A DNA stretch of 64,000 nucleotides, taken from Sagittula marina (GTDB taxonomy: Bacteria; Pseudomonadota; Alphaproteobacteria; Rhodobacterales; Rhodobacteraceae). Where the stretch lies: NCBI RefSeq assembly GCF_014196795.1, contig NZ_JACIEJ010000001.1, positions 434,001 through 498,000 of the forward strand. Reading direction: 5' to 3'. A model generated the notes under the pieces. That model was not told the DNA's origin. It did no database searches and saw nothing but the letters and a program-made list of their open reading frames with translations. The translations under genes and the position numbers were made by a program. This document shows positions 16,415-24,576 of the stretch, piece after piece (the first letter of the stretch is position 1; each line of letters opens with the position of its first letter).

Positions 16415-18502
16415 TCACCCGGCGATCAGGCCCATGCTTTCGAGCTTCAGAATCACTTGGTGGGCGCAGTTGTCCACATCCAGGTTTTCGGTCTCGACGG
16501 CGATTTCGGGGTTCGTGGGAACGTCATAGGGATCGGAGATGCCGGTGAATTCCTTGATCTTGCCTTCGCGCGCGAGCTTGTACAGGCCCTTGCGGTCCCG
16601 ACGTTCGCATTCTTCGAGCGAGGTCGCGACGTGCACTTCGATGAAGGCGCCGAACTGTTCGATCTCTTCGCGCACGTGGCGGCGGGTGGCCGCGTAGGGC
16701 GCGATGGGCGCGCAGATGGCGATGCCGCCGTTCTTGGTGATCTCGGAGGCCACGTAGCCGATCCGCTTGATGTTCAGGTCGCGGTGCTCCTTGGAGAAGC
16801 CCAGCTCTGACGACAGGTTCTTGCGCACGATGTCACCATCGAGCAGCGTCACCGGACGGCCCCCCATCTCCATCAACTTGACCATAAGCGCGTTGGCGAT
16901 GGTCGATTTGCCGGAGCCGGAGAAGCCGGTGAAGAACACGGTGAATCCCTGATCCGACCGCGGCGGGGAGGTACGGCGCAGCTCCTTGACCACTTCGGGG
17001 AAAGAGAACCAATCGGGGATTTCCAGTCCTTCGCGCAGGCGGCGACGCAGTTCGGTGCCGGAAATGTTGAGGATGGTGATGTCATCCTTGTCTTCGATCT
17101 CGTCGACGGCCTCGTACTGGGCGCGTTCCTGCACGTAGACCATGTGCTTGAAATCGACCATTTCACAGCCGATTTCGGACTGGTTGGCGCGGTACAGATC
17201 CTGTGCGTCGTAGGGACCGTAGAAATCCTCACCGGCGGAGTTTTTGCCGGGGCCAGCGTGGTCGCGGCCAACGATGAAGTGGGTGCAGCCGTGGTTGGCG
17301 CGGATCAGACCGTGCCAGACGGCTTCGCGCGGGCCGGCCATGCGCATGGCGAGGTTCAGCAGCGACATGCTGGTGGTGGACTGGGGGTATTTGTCCAGAA
17401 CGGCCTCGTAGCAGCGCACGCGGGTGAAATGGTCCACGTCGCCCGGCTTGGTCATGCCGACGATGGGGTGGATCAGCAGGTTGGCCTGTGCCTCTTTCGC
17501 GGCGCGGAAGGTCAGTTCCTGGTGTGCGCGGTGCAGCGGGTTGCGGGTCTGGAAGGCCACCACCTTGCGCCAGCCGAGCTTGCGGAAGTAGGCGCGCAGC
17601 TCGTTGGGCGTATCGCGACGACCGCGGAAGTCGTAGTGCACGGGCTGCTGGATGCCGGTGACAGGGCCGCCAAGGTACACGTTGCCTGCGGTGTTGTGCA
17701 GGTAGTTGACGGCCGGGTGCGCTTCGTCGTCCGCGCCAAAGACCTTCTCGGCCTCGCGCGATTTGTTCGGCACCCATTTGTCGGTGACGGTCATGGTGGC
17801 AAGGATCACGCCCTCCTGGTCGCGCAGCGCGATGTCCTGACCAAGTTCGATGGTCTCGGCGAAGGCTTCGCTCACATCGAGGTTGATCGGCATCGGCCAC
17901 AGGGTGCCGTTTGCGAGGCGCATGTCCTCGACAACACCGTTGTAGTCTTCTTCGGTCAGGAAGCCCTTCAGCGGGTTGAAACCGCCGTTCATCAGCAGCT
18001 CCAGATCGCAGATCTGGCGCGGCGTCAGATCGTGCGAGGTCAAGTCACCTGCTTCGACTTTCAGCTTCTGGGCGCTGTCGTAGGAGACATACAGCTCCGG
18101 AATGGGGGCGAGGTTGGATTGCATCAGGGTGCTCCTGTACTTCAATGGCATCAGGTCGCCCACGGAGCCGGTCAGCTCCGCGTGCAGTGCCGCATATTCG
18201 GCAAATTTCCGGGTCAGAAAGGATTGGACCAGTCGGTTCTTGGTCTGGTGGCCCTTGTCGGTCAGCGCATAGGCGAACCGCTGACGGCGATCCTGACCTT
18301 TGCGCTCCGTGACAGCGATGAGGTCGGCCTCGGATGCGGCCCTGAGCTGCGCGTTCAGCCGTCCGAGCGACACGCCGAGAGCCTCGGCAGTGGCGCGCTG
18401 GCTGGCGTCTGGCGCGCGCTCCAGTTGACGCAACAGCCGAAACAGCTGGTCGTCTTCCGGGGTCACGGCCTTGGCAGGCGTCGGGTTTGGGTACGCATTC
18501 AT
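16415..18502 (-). CDS. Winged-helix domain fused to bifunctional ATP sulfurylase / APS kinase (HTH-Sat-CysC)
   Basis: The 695-residue protein has three parts. Residues ~16-112 are a MarR-like winged helix resembling EPS-associated MarR regulators (ASQRATAEALGVSLGRLNAQL; KNRLVQSFLTRKFAEY). Residues ~127-510 are ATP sulfurylase, with QTRN (318-321) and HRAH (324-327), making APS from sulfate and ATP. Residues ~515-695 are APS kinase, with Walker A GFSGSGKS (526-533), making PAPS. The usual Sat-CysC enzyme is about 569 residues, exactly the length from Met127. That codon (18124) has AGGAG seven bases upstream, so a separate enzyme may also be made from within the fusion. A palindrome lies 15 bp before the first ATG. 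Confidence 0.93.
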   Translation of the reverse strand: MNAYPNPTPAKAVTPEDDQLFRLLRQLERAPDASQRATAEALGVSLGRLNAQLRAASEADLIAVTERKGQDRRQRFAYALTDKGHQTKNRLVQSFLTRKFAEYAALHAELTGSVGDLMPLKYRSTLMQSNLAPIPELYVSYDSAQKLKVEAGDLTSHDLTPRQICDLELLMNGGFNPLKGFLTEEDYNGVVEDMRLANGTLWPMPINLDVSEAFAETIELGQDIALRDQEGVILATMTVTDKWVPNKSREAEKVFGADDEAHPAVNYLHNTAGNVYLGGPVTGIQQPVHYDFRGRRDTPNELRAYFRKLGWRKVVAFQTRNPLHRAHQELTFRAAKEAQANLLIHPIVGMTKPGDVDHFTRVRCYEAVLDKYPQSTTSMSLLNLAMRMAGPREAVWHGLIRANHGCTHFIVGRDHAGPGKNSAGEDFYGPYDAQDLYRANQSEIGCEMVDFKHMVYVQERAQYEAVDEIEDKDDITILNISGTELRRRLREGLEIPDWFSFPEVVKELRRTSPPRSDQGFTVFFTGFSGSGKSTIANALMVKLMEMGGRPVTLLDGDIVRKNLSSELGFSKEHRDLNIKRIGYVASEITKNGGIAICAPIAPYAATRRHVREEIEQFGAFIEVHVATSLEECERRDRKGLYKLAREGKIKEFTGISDPYDVPTNPEIAVETENLDVDNCAHQVILKLESMGLIAG
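18132..18136 (-). promoter_or_regulatory. Internal ribosome binding site before the Sat domain
   Basis: AGGAG on the minus strand, seven bases before the in-frame ATG at 18124 (Met127 of the fusion). This is ideal spacing for independent start of the 569-residue Sat-CysC enzyme. Confidence 0.6.
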
Positions 18503-18517
18503 TCCGGAGACTCAATG

Positions 18518-18537
18518 TGTGTTCACGGATGAACACA
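18518..18537. promoter_or_regulatory. Palindromic operator candidate of the HTH-Sat-CysC gene
   Basis: Perfect 8-bp arms TGTGTTCA and TGAACACA around CGGA, 15 bp before the start codon at 18502. The fused winged helix may bind here to control its own gene (inference). The remaining upstream DNA to about 18855 shows no credible gene. Confidence 0.5.
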
Positions 18538-18821
18538 TGTCACCATTTGCAGGTGCAGAAAACCATTATTTTGGAACAATTGCGTTTTTATGCGCGAAAG
18601 AACGTGGGTAGCAGAGGGCAAGCAGCAGTGGCGCCGCGCGTCCGGGGACGGCGGGGCAGGTGAGCAGTGGTTTTTGAAATTTTGGGTGCGGAGGCGTGGC
18701 GGGGCTGGCCGATGGTCGGCTGACGTCGCGCCGCATTGCTGCTTCGCAGGTGTTGTGCGCTCAAGCGAGTGCGCGATGAACCGCCTGCTGCGCGGCGGAT
18801 CATCCATGCGTTTCAGGCGCA

Positions 18822-18843
18822 GGCGGGGCAGTGCTGCCCCGCC
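18822..18843 (-). terminator. GC-rich hairpin after rraB
   Basis: A perfect 10-bp inverted repeat (GGCGGGGCAG / CTGCCCCGCC) with a 2-bp centre, 12 bp after the rraB stop codon. It has no T run, so it is either a weak terminator or an mRNA-stabilising end. Confidence 0.5.
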
Positions 18844-18855
18844 AGGCCGTTGGGG

Positions 18856-19206
18856 TTACTCGTCGTCTTCGTCGCCCAGAAGGCCCCAGCCGTCCGGCTG
18901 AAAGCCATGTTCGAGGGCGATGCGTGTGGCCACTTCTTCGCCAAGCCAGATGCCGTCAGCCGAGATGATCTGCTCATACAGCGTGGCGACCAGGTAGGGT
19001 TCATCGGACTCCTCGTCATCCTCCACCCATTCGCAGTCGTAGCCTTCCTTGGCGAGCGCGTCGGCCAGGGGAGCCCAGTCTTTTTTCGTGTCGGGGATGA
19101 GGAAATAATCCACGTCGGCAAATTCCGGCAAGCCGGGGCCGTCGCGCAGCTCTGCGTATTCAGCGCGGGTTTCGGCGCGCTGGGCGGTGTAGTCGTGATC
19201 GGACAT
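18856..19206 (-). CDS. RraB-family regulator of RNase E activity
   Basis: A small acidic protein of 116 residues. RraB proteins bind RNase E and alter its composition and activity. Matching features are YFLIPDTKKDWAPLADAL, the central CEWVEDDEE, and YLVATLYEQIISADGI, ending in a very acidic tail (GDEDDE). The ATG at 19206 is preferred to 19227 because the family begins MSDHDY-like and a GGAG lies upstream. The gene sits downstream of trxB on the same strand, separated by a terminator. Confidence 0.75.
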   Translation of the reverse strand: MSDHDYTAQRAETRAEYAELRDGPGLPEFADVDYFLIPDTKKDWAPLADALAKEGYDCEWVEDDEESDEPYLVATLYEQIISADGIWLGEEVATRIALEHGFQPDGWGLLGDEDDE

Positions 19207-19234
19207 GGGGTGCTCCGCTATGGGCAAAAGGGAA

Positions 19235-19256
19235 CCCCCGGCGCGTGGGCCGGGGG
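19235..19256 (-). terminator. Hairpin terminator between trxB and rraB
   Basis: Perfect 8-bp arms CCCCCGGC and GCCGGGGG with a 6-nt loop, 10 bp past the trxB stop on the minus strand. A T-run is weak on that side. Confidence 0.6.
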
Positions 19257-19265
19257 CTTATGTAT

Positions 19266-20282
19266 TTAGTGACCAGCTTCGACAGGCGCGCCGTAGCCCA
19301 GTGGCTCGGTCTCGTCCTTGTCGGGGGTCGAGGCATCCTCCAACCCCTGTTCGGCCAGCCAGCGCTCGGCTTCCAGCGCGGCCATGCAGCCCATGCCGGC
19401 ACTTGTCACCGCTTGACGGTACTTGTGATCGGTCAGGTCGCCGGCGGCAAAGATGCCGGGTATGGAGGTTTCGGTGCTGTCAGGCTTTGTCACCACGTAG
19501 CCGCCCATGTGGGTTTCCAGCACGTCCTTCACCAGCTCATTGGCGGGGGCGTGGCCGATGGCGACAAACACGCCAGCGCAGGGGATGTTCTTGATCTCTC
19601 CGGTGTTCACATTCTTCACCTTCACGCCGGTGACACCCTTGGGCATGTCGTCACCGACCACTTCGTCCAGCTGGTGATGCCAGAGCGTTTCGACCTTGGG
19701 GTGTTTGAACAGGCGGTCTTGCAGGATCTTTTCGGCACGCAGTTCATCGCGGCGGTGGATCAGCGTCACCTTGGAGGCGAAGTTGGTCAGGAAGAGCGCC
19801 TCTTCGACTGCGGTGTTGCCACCGCCGATCACGACGATTTCCTTGCCGCGATAAAAGAAGCCGTCACAGGTGGCGCAGGCCGAGACGCCAAAGCCCTTGA
19901 AGGCCTCTTCGGACTCCAGCCCCAGCCATTTGGCGCGGGCCCCGGTGGCAAGGATGATCGAATCGGCCGTGTAGGTGGTGCCGCTGTCGCCATGAGCCAC
20001 AAAGGGACGCACGTCGAAATCGATCCTGGTGATGATGTCGCCGACAATCTCGGTGCCCATGGCACGGGCGTGGGCCTCCATGTTGACCATCAGGTCGGGG
20101 CCCTGGATCTCGGAGTGACCGGGCCAGTTTTCCACTTCGGTTGTGGTTGTCAGCTGGCCGCCGGGTTCCAGCCCCTGCACCAGAAGCGGGTTCAGCATGG
20201 CGCGCGAGGCGTAGACACCGGCGGTGTAACCTGCCGGGCCGGAGCCGATGATAAGAACCTTCGTATGACGGGTATCGGACAT
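19266..20282 (-). CDS. trxB: Thioredoxin-disulfide reductase
   Basis: FAD flavoprotein that reduces thioredoxin with NADPH. The 338 residues show the FAD-binding GSGPAGYTAG (13-22), the redox pair CATC (Cys136, Cys139), the NADPH-binding GGGNTAVEEALFL and the C-terminal GIFAAGDLTDHKYRQAVTSAG (the first residues quoted of that block identify FAD site two). The start at 20282 fits the family (MSDTRHTKVLIIGSG). It is divergent from the broken Lrp-type gene across 317 bp with an AT-rich dyad. Confidence 0.96.
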   Translation of the reverse strand: MSDTRHTKVLIIGSGPAGYTAGVYASRAMLNPLLVQGLEPGGQLTTTTEVENWPGHSEIQGPDLMVNMEAHARAMGTEIVGDIITRIDFDVRPFVAHGDSGTTYTADSIILATGARAKWLGLESEEAFKGFGVSACATCDGFFYRGKEIVVIGGGNTAVEEALFLTNFASKVTLIHRRDELRAEKILQDRLFKHPKVETLWHHQLDEVVGDDMPKGVTGVKVKNVNTGEIKNIPCAGVFVAIGHAPANELVKDVLETHMGGYVVTKPDSTETSIPGIFAAGDLTDHKYRQAVTSAGMGCMAALEAERWLAEQGLEDASTPDKDETEPLGYGAPVEAGH

Positions 20283-20418
20283 GGGGTGCCTCCGGACAGT
20301 CGTGTTTCGCCTTGCCATATAACCACTGGGTGGGTGTGTGCAATGAGAGGCCCGTGCGCGGCTCGACAGGCGCGCGGCGTGGCTGCGGTCAATTTGGGCG
20401 GTTTTCCGAGTTACCTTT

Positions 20419-20448
20419 AATAATATTGCGCATTCGCGAAATATTATT
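20419..20448. promoter_or_regulatory. AT-rich dyad between trxB and the lrp pseudogene
   Basis: Perfect 9-bp arms AATAATATT (20419-20427) and AATATTATT (20440-20448) in an otherwise GC-rich gap (20283-20599). Lrp/AsnC regulators favour AT-rich dyads and often bind their own divergent control region, so this is a candidate site (inference). Confidence 0.45.
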
Positions 20449-20599
20449 GCGTGTGCCCCTGCGGCTGGTATAACAAACGCGAAAACGCGACGGGCGAAGG
20501 TGTTTCCCGGGAAGACGCTGTTTCCCGTATCAGACGGGCAAGGTCAATCCTGAACGGCTTCAGCAAGCCGCGTCGCATATGAGATTTTTGGAGAACTCA

Positions 20600-21120
20600 A
20601 TGCCGTCGCACCGGCTCGATCCCATAGACCGCAAAATCCTGTCTGAATTGCAGGCTGACGGGCGCATGACGAATGTTGAACTGGCCAAGCGGGTGGGCAT
20701 ATCTGCCCCGCCGTGTTTGCGCCGTGTTCGCGTGGTTTGCGCCGTGTTCGCGTGCTCGAAGAGCAGGGCTACATCCAAGGCTATCACGCAGACGTTGATT
20801 CGCGCGCCCTGGGGTTCGAGGTTCAGGTCTTCGTCATGGTCGGTCTGCAAAGTCAGGCGGAAACGGATCTGTCCACGTTCGAGGGGCGCTGTCGCCAATG
20901 GCCGCTGGTTCGTGAGTGCCATATGCTCAACGGCGAAGTGGATTTCATCCTGAAGTGCGTTGCGCCGGATCTTTCGACGTTTCAGAGCTTTCTGACAGGT
21001 GATCTGCTGACCGCGCCGAATGTGGCCAGCGTAAAGACGTCGCTGGTCATTCGCGGCGCCAAGGATGAGCCGGGCGTGCCCTTTGATGTGCTTGAAGAAC
21101 GGCTGAGTCGCTCGGCCTGA
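20600..21120 (+). pseudogene. Lrp/AsnC-family regulator disrupted by a 20-bp tandem duplication
   Basis: The first frame encodes the Lrp helix-turn-helix (LDPIDRKILSELQADGRMTN, then VELAKRVGISAPPCLRRVR) and then runs out of frame. The second frame resumes exactly with VLEEQGYIQGYHADVD and the RAM ligand-binding domain to the normal end. The break is an exact tandem duplication of 20 bp (20715-20734 and 20735-20754). Removing one copy restores a continuous protein of about 166 residues. The gene is divergent from trxB. It is either a recent inactivation, a reversible slippage event, or an assembly error. Confidence 0.9.
20715..20754. repeat. Exact 20-bp tandem duplication in the lrp gene
   Basis: Two identical adjacent copies beginning GTTTGCGCCG. 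Because 20 is not a multiple of three, the duplication shifts the reading frame of the Lrp-type gene. Confidence 0.97.
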
Positions 21121-21192
21121 GCTGAAACGGCGCGACCTTGCGGCATTGCGAATGACGTGGGCGGGGCTTTCCCCGCCGCGCGTTTTGCCTGA

Positions 21193-21984
21193 TCAGGTGT
21201 TGATGAGGCTGTCGATGACCTCGCGTGTGGTGCGCGTCGCGCACGTTTCACCAAAGTCACCCAGCGCTTCGAGGTGCGGGAACATCGCCATGAAAAGCGC
21301 CCGCGTCTTTGCCCCCAACTGCTGGCTCGCGGCGTTGCCGGGGTGAAAGGTTTCGATCTCCATACCGCCGATCTTCAGCGTTGTGTGCCGTTTCACCATC
21401 AGATGATACAGTTGTACGGTCCCGCCTGGCATGACCTTCAGGAAGCGGTCGCCGTCGGTATAGTCTTTCACCGGGGCCAGCACAGCCTCCTGGCCGAGCA
21501 GGGTTCTCAGCTTGGCGTGGCGGACGATCATCCGCGCCGCCGGTCCAAGCAACAGGTCCATCGGCGGATTACCGGGCCCCATGGCACCGGACGTCACGCG
21601 GGTCAGCCGGGTCAGGGAGGTGGCATCGTCGGCGCGGTTCGGGATGTAACTGGTAGAGCCGATCCAGACGATAGGTTCCGGGCCCATTGCGGTGTGAATG
21701 TAGTCACCGGGGATCAGGTCCTCGACCGCGACAGGGCCGCGCACCGTGTCGATCAGCGTGCCGCGCGCAAAGGCTGCGGCGCAGTCTTCGAACAGCGGGG
21801 TCGCCGGGGCGCGCATTTCGGTGAAGTCGACCGACAGATCGGGGCGCAGCACGGCGATCTCGAACTTGCGCATGTGTGTCGCGGCTCGGGAGGCGCTGTC
21901 TTGCAGCGGTTGAGTGTGTTCGGAGGGGAGGGCAGGGCCGCCCGGGTAAACAGCAGGCGCGAACCCGCGATGGAAACTGGTCAT
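21193..21984 (-). CDS. Hint-domain protein
   Basis: A 263-residue protein with a Hint (hedgehog/intein-type) domain in the middle: CAAAFARGTLIDTVRGPVAV (residues ~68-87) followed by EDLIPGDYIHT, and later VLAPVKDYTDGDRFL and YHLMVKRHTTLKIGGMEIET (in part). Rhodobacteraceae carry many such proteins, often with autoprocessing folds in secreted factors. Here there is no repeat or adhesin part and no clear signal peptide, so its role is unknown. It stands alone between the lrp pseudogene and a long gap. Confidence 0.8.
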   Translation of the reverse strand: MTSFHRGFAPAVYPGGPALPSEHTQPLQDSASRAATHMRKFEIAVLRPDLSVDFTEMRAPATPLFEDCAAAFARGTLIDTVRGPVAVEDLIPGDYIHTAMGPEPIVWIGSTSYIPNRADDATSLTRLTRVTSGAMGPGNPPMDLLLGPAARMIVRHAKLRTLLGQEAVLAPVKDYTDGDRFLKVMPGGTVQLYHLMVKRHTTLKIGGMEIETFHPGNAASQQLGAKTRALFMAMFPHLEALGDFGETCATRTTREVIDSLINT

Positions 21985-22414
21985 GTGATACCTTTTATAG
22001 GCTGGTCACATCCGTGCTGGCCCCCACCAACAACGACAGAAGGACGGTTACGCGTCTTCATTGGCGCCGAATAAGCCTCAATTCTCGGCGTTAGTCAAAA
22101 TTGATCGGGAAAACGGTTTGTTGCGCATCCTAATCCAAAGCTGAGCGGTGCCATTGTTCATTATCCGTAAACATAGCCGCCGAAACATCAGGCGAATCGG
22201 CTGCGCACAGGCGTGTATCGATTCGCCCAAGGTGCTGGGCGTTCCGAGCTTTGCCTCCGGCGCGGCCCGGTGCCATTGAAGCCGGTCGTTGCCGGAAGGC
22301 GATCTGGCCCGGTCTTCTGCAAGGTCGGTGAGCACGGTCCTGTTTGGGACCTTAGAGGGCGGGTCATGACGGGGACGCGTGTTGCGGCCCGTCCGTTCGC
22401 GTGATGATCAGCCT
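21985..22414. other. Long intergenic stretch, no gene seen
   Basis: About 430 bp upstream of the Hint-domain gene. Short frames exist on both strands (for example 22078-22335 minus), but none has a recognisable product or ribosome binding site. The first part likely holds the Hint gene promoter. Confidence 0.35.
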
Positions 22415-22558
22415 TCAGGCGCGTTTGAGGGAGCTTGGCGTCGGGGCCTTGCGCGACGCGATCATGGTCGAGCGCGCGGTGCCGCGTTCCCACGGCATGC
22501 GTGTGGTTTCGTTTGCCTTGGCGGTGGCGACGATCGACTTGATGAAACGGGTCTTCAT
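22415..22558 (-). CDS. Small basic conserved-type hypothetical protein (47 aa)
   Basis: A 47-residue protein starting MKTRFIKSIVATAKANETTR, with a central MPWERGTARSTMI and a basic end. It has a good ribosome binding site (GGAAGGA ending eight bases before the ATG at 22558), which fixes the start inside a longer frame. From memory, short proteins with the MPW-RG motif recur in Rhodobacterales; no function is known to me. Confidence 0.6.
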   Translation of the reverse strand: MKTRFIKSIVATAKANETTRMPWERGTARSTMIASRKAPTPSSLKRA

Positions 22559-22678
22559 TTTAGCGTCCTTCCGGTCTGTCTGCCAATGTCTGTGCATTGC
22601 TGCGTTGAGACTGAAATTGCCCCTCAAATGGGGCGGACTTGTGACCCGAATGGGATAATATCGCGGAGCCAATTCAAT

Positions 22679-22709
22679 TGTTTCCGGAAGCGGGTCGGCG
22701 CCGGAAACA
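22679..22709 (-). terminator. Inverted repeat after pgeF
   Basis: Perfect 9-bp arms TGTTTCCGG and CCGGAAACA with a 13-nt loop, 25 bp beyond the pgeF stop. It is probably a transcript end, without a classical T run. Confidence 0.45.
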
Positions 22710-22713
22710 CCTT

Positions 22714-22747
22714 GGGTCAAAGGCGTATGTGGGTCAGAGGCGTATGG
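22714..22747. repeat. 17-bp imperfect tandem repeat at the pgeF stop codon
   Basis: GGGTCAAAGGCGTATGT (22714-22730) is followed at once by a copy with 15 of 17 bases identical (22731-22747). The second copy holds the pgeF stop codon (TCA at 22734-22736) and its last codons. Confidence 0.8.
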
Positions 22748-23489
22748 CAGAGATCAACCGCCCGTAATCCGCCTCCTTCGCGTGAGTCGCGCGGCGGAAG
22801 GAGTAGAAGCGGTCCGGGTCGGCATAGGTGCAGTGGCGTGTCCACTCCGCCTCTATCCCTGCGGCGCGCATCCGGTGCAGCCCGTAGGAGGGCAGGTCGA
22901 AATGCATACGGTCGCCTTCGCCACCGGCAAAGAAACGTGCGTTTTCCATATCTTCGGCGAGGAAATCCTCGAAGAATTCCGGCCCGACCTCGTAGGCGCG
23001 CTGGCTGATGGACGGGCCGATGGCGGCGCAAATGCTGTCGCGCTCTGCCCCGAGGGCCACCATGGCGTCAATCGTCGCCTCCAGCACACCATCGCGCGCG
23101 CCACGCCAGCCGGCGTGCGCCGCGCCGATCACGCCGTTGTCGGCATCCGCGAACAGCACGGGTTGGCAATCCGCGGTCAGCACGGCCAGCGCGAGTCCGG
23201 GCGTGGCTGTCACCAGCGCATCGGCCTTTGGGCGCGGGTCGGACATCGGCCCGTCCACGGTCACGGCGTCGGCCGAATGCACCTGATGCACCGTGACGAG
23301 GGAGGGCATGTCGACCTCCATCGCGTCGGCCACGCGGGCGCGGTTGATCTGCACGATCTCTGACTGGTCCGAAGACCCGGGCCCGCAGTTCAGGCCGGAA
23401 AACACGCCAGAGGACGCGCCGCCACGCCGGGTAAAGAACCCGTGGCGAAAGGGGGACAGGCTGTCGGCGGTGATGATCTCGAGCGTCAT
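22734..23489 (-). CDS. pgeF: Peptidoglycan editing factor PgeF (YfiH, laccase-domain family)
   Basis: A 251-residue enzyme of the Cu-oxidase_4/YfiH fold. PgeF prevents wrong residues entering peptidoglycan stem peptides by cleaving misattached L-serine precursors. Conserved features are HGFFTRRGG near the N-terminus, VTVHQVHSADAV, LTADCQPVLFAD (metal-site Cys), GAAHAGWRGARDGV (metal-site His) and the terminal YSFRRATHAKEADYGRL. It is the third gene of lgt-midA-pgeF, a cell-envelope/respiration cluster, following midA after 13 bp. Confidence 0.93.
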   Translation of the reverse strand: MTLEIITADSLSPFRHGFFTRRGGASSGVFSGLNCGPGSSDQSEIVQINRARVADAMEVDMPSLVTVHQVHSADAVTVDGPMSDPRPKADALVTATPGLALAVLTADCQPVLFADADNGVIGAAHAGWRGARDGVLEATIDAMVALGAERDSICAAIGPSISQRAYEVGPEFFEDFLAEDMENARFFAGGEGDRMHFDLPSYGLHRMRAAGIEAEWTRHCTYADPDRFYSFRRATHAKEADYGRLISAIRL

Positions 23490-23502
23490 GGCGAGTGGCA
23501 GT

Positions 23503-24576
23503 CTATGGAAGCGGAAAAGGAGGGTCGAGGGCGGGTGGAGCGGGCGTGCCTTCGGGGTGAAGGGCCATCACCTTGAACAGTGACCCCATTTCATCGGGGT
23601 GCGTCAACCGGCGATGTGCGGCAATGTGGCTTTCCAGCGCGTCACCTTTCAGGCCACGGGCCAGCGCCTGCGCACGCGCGGTGATGCCCAGCCTTTCAAG
23701 GAAAACGCCCTGCGGCGTGGGGGACGTGTGGGCGGCGGGCATGGCGGCATGGGCCAGCGCCTCGAAATCCACATGAGCGGTCAGATCGGCCTGTCCGGGG
23801 GTTTTGAACGGGTCGACCGAGGTGTGTTTTTGCAACGCTTGGAAGGTGTCCCCGATGCTGCGCCAGCCGCCGTAGTCCACGATCAGCGCCGCGCCGCCGT
23901 GGTCGGCAATGCGTCGTCCAACGTCCTGCGCCAAGGCCTGCGCAGAGGCGCAGGTTTCGACGATCTGCCCCTCGGTGGTGGTGTCGAGCCGGTGGTCCAG
24001 CGCCTCCACCGGGGCGGGGTCGGTGAGGCCGAGCGTCAGCCGGTCGTCCTTGAGGCCGACCACGCGCTCTTGCCAGCCGTTGGCGTGGCGTCGGAACTGG
24101 CGAATGGGCAGGGCGTCGAAAAACTCGTTCGCTACGAGCCAGAGCGGACCTTCGGGCAGATCGGACAGGCTGGCGTGAAAGGAGGCGCCGGGCAGCCGTT
24201 GTGCCTGTTCGCGGCGCAAAGCGGGGGAGGTTTCGACGAGGTGCAGCCGGGCGGCGTCCTGAAACCCGGGAACGCGGGCTGTGGCACGCAGCATGTCGGC
24301 CATCAGCGTGCCACGACCGGGGCCGAGTTCGGCGAGGATGAAGGGCGATGGTGCCCCTTGGTCCAGCCAGCTTTGCGCGAGGGCGAGGCCCAGAAGCTCG
24401 CCGAACATCTGGCTGATTTCGGGGGCGGTGGTGAAGTCCCCCGCAACGCCCAGCGGATCGCGGGTGGTGTAGTAGCCGTGTTCCGGGTGCGACAGGCACA
24501 GGCCCATGTACTCGGCCAGCGAGAGGGGGCCGGTGCGGCTGATCTGTCGGGTCAGGATGTCCTGCAGCGGGGTCAT
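23503..24576 (-). CDS. MidA/NDUFAF7-like class I methyltransferase (COG1565)
   Basis: SAM-dependent methyltransferase of 357 residues. The mitochondrial relative NDUFAF7 dimethylates an arginine of complex I during assembly. Diagnostic segments are [37 protein letters not shown], the SAM site [13 protein letters not shown] and ANEFFDALP. It overlaps lgt by 4 bp (ATGA), so the two are translationally coupled. In Rhodobacteraceae this lgt-midA-pgeF order is common (from memory). Confidence 0.9.
   Translation of the reverse strand: MTPLQDILTRQISRTGPLSLAEYMGLCLSHPEHGYYTTRDPLGVAGDFTTAPEISQMFGELLGLALAQSWLDQGAPSPFILAELGPGRGTLMADMLRATARVPGFQDAARLHLVETSPALRREQAQRLPGASFHASLSDLPEGPLWLVANEFFDALPIRQFRRHANGWQERVVGLKDDRLTLGLTDPAPVEALDHRLDTTTEGQIVETCASAQALAQDVGRRIADHGGAALIVDYGGWRSIGDTFQALQKHTSVDPFKTPGQADLTAHVDFEALAHAAMPAAHTSPTPQGVFLERLGITARAQALARGLKGDALESHIAAHRRLTHPDEMGSLFKVMALHPEGTPAPPALDPPFPLP

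Noticed and set aside
17144..18532. A long frame antisense to the HTH-Sat-CysC gene
   Set aside because: Valine/glycine-rich shadow; no start signal and no domain.
22379..23008. A 209-residue frame on the + strand across pgeF
   Set aside because: Antisense shadow with arginine-rich composition; pgeF is clear on the other strand.
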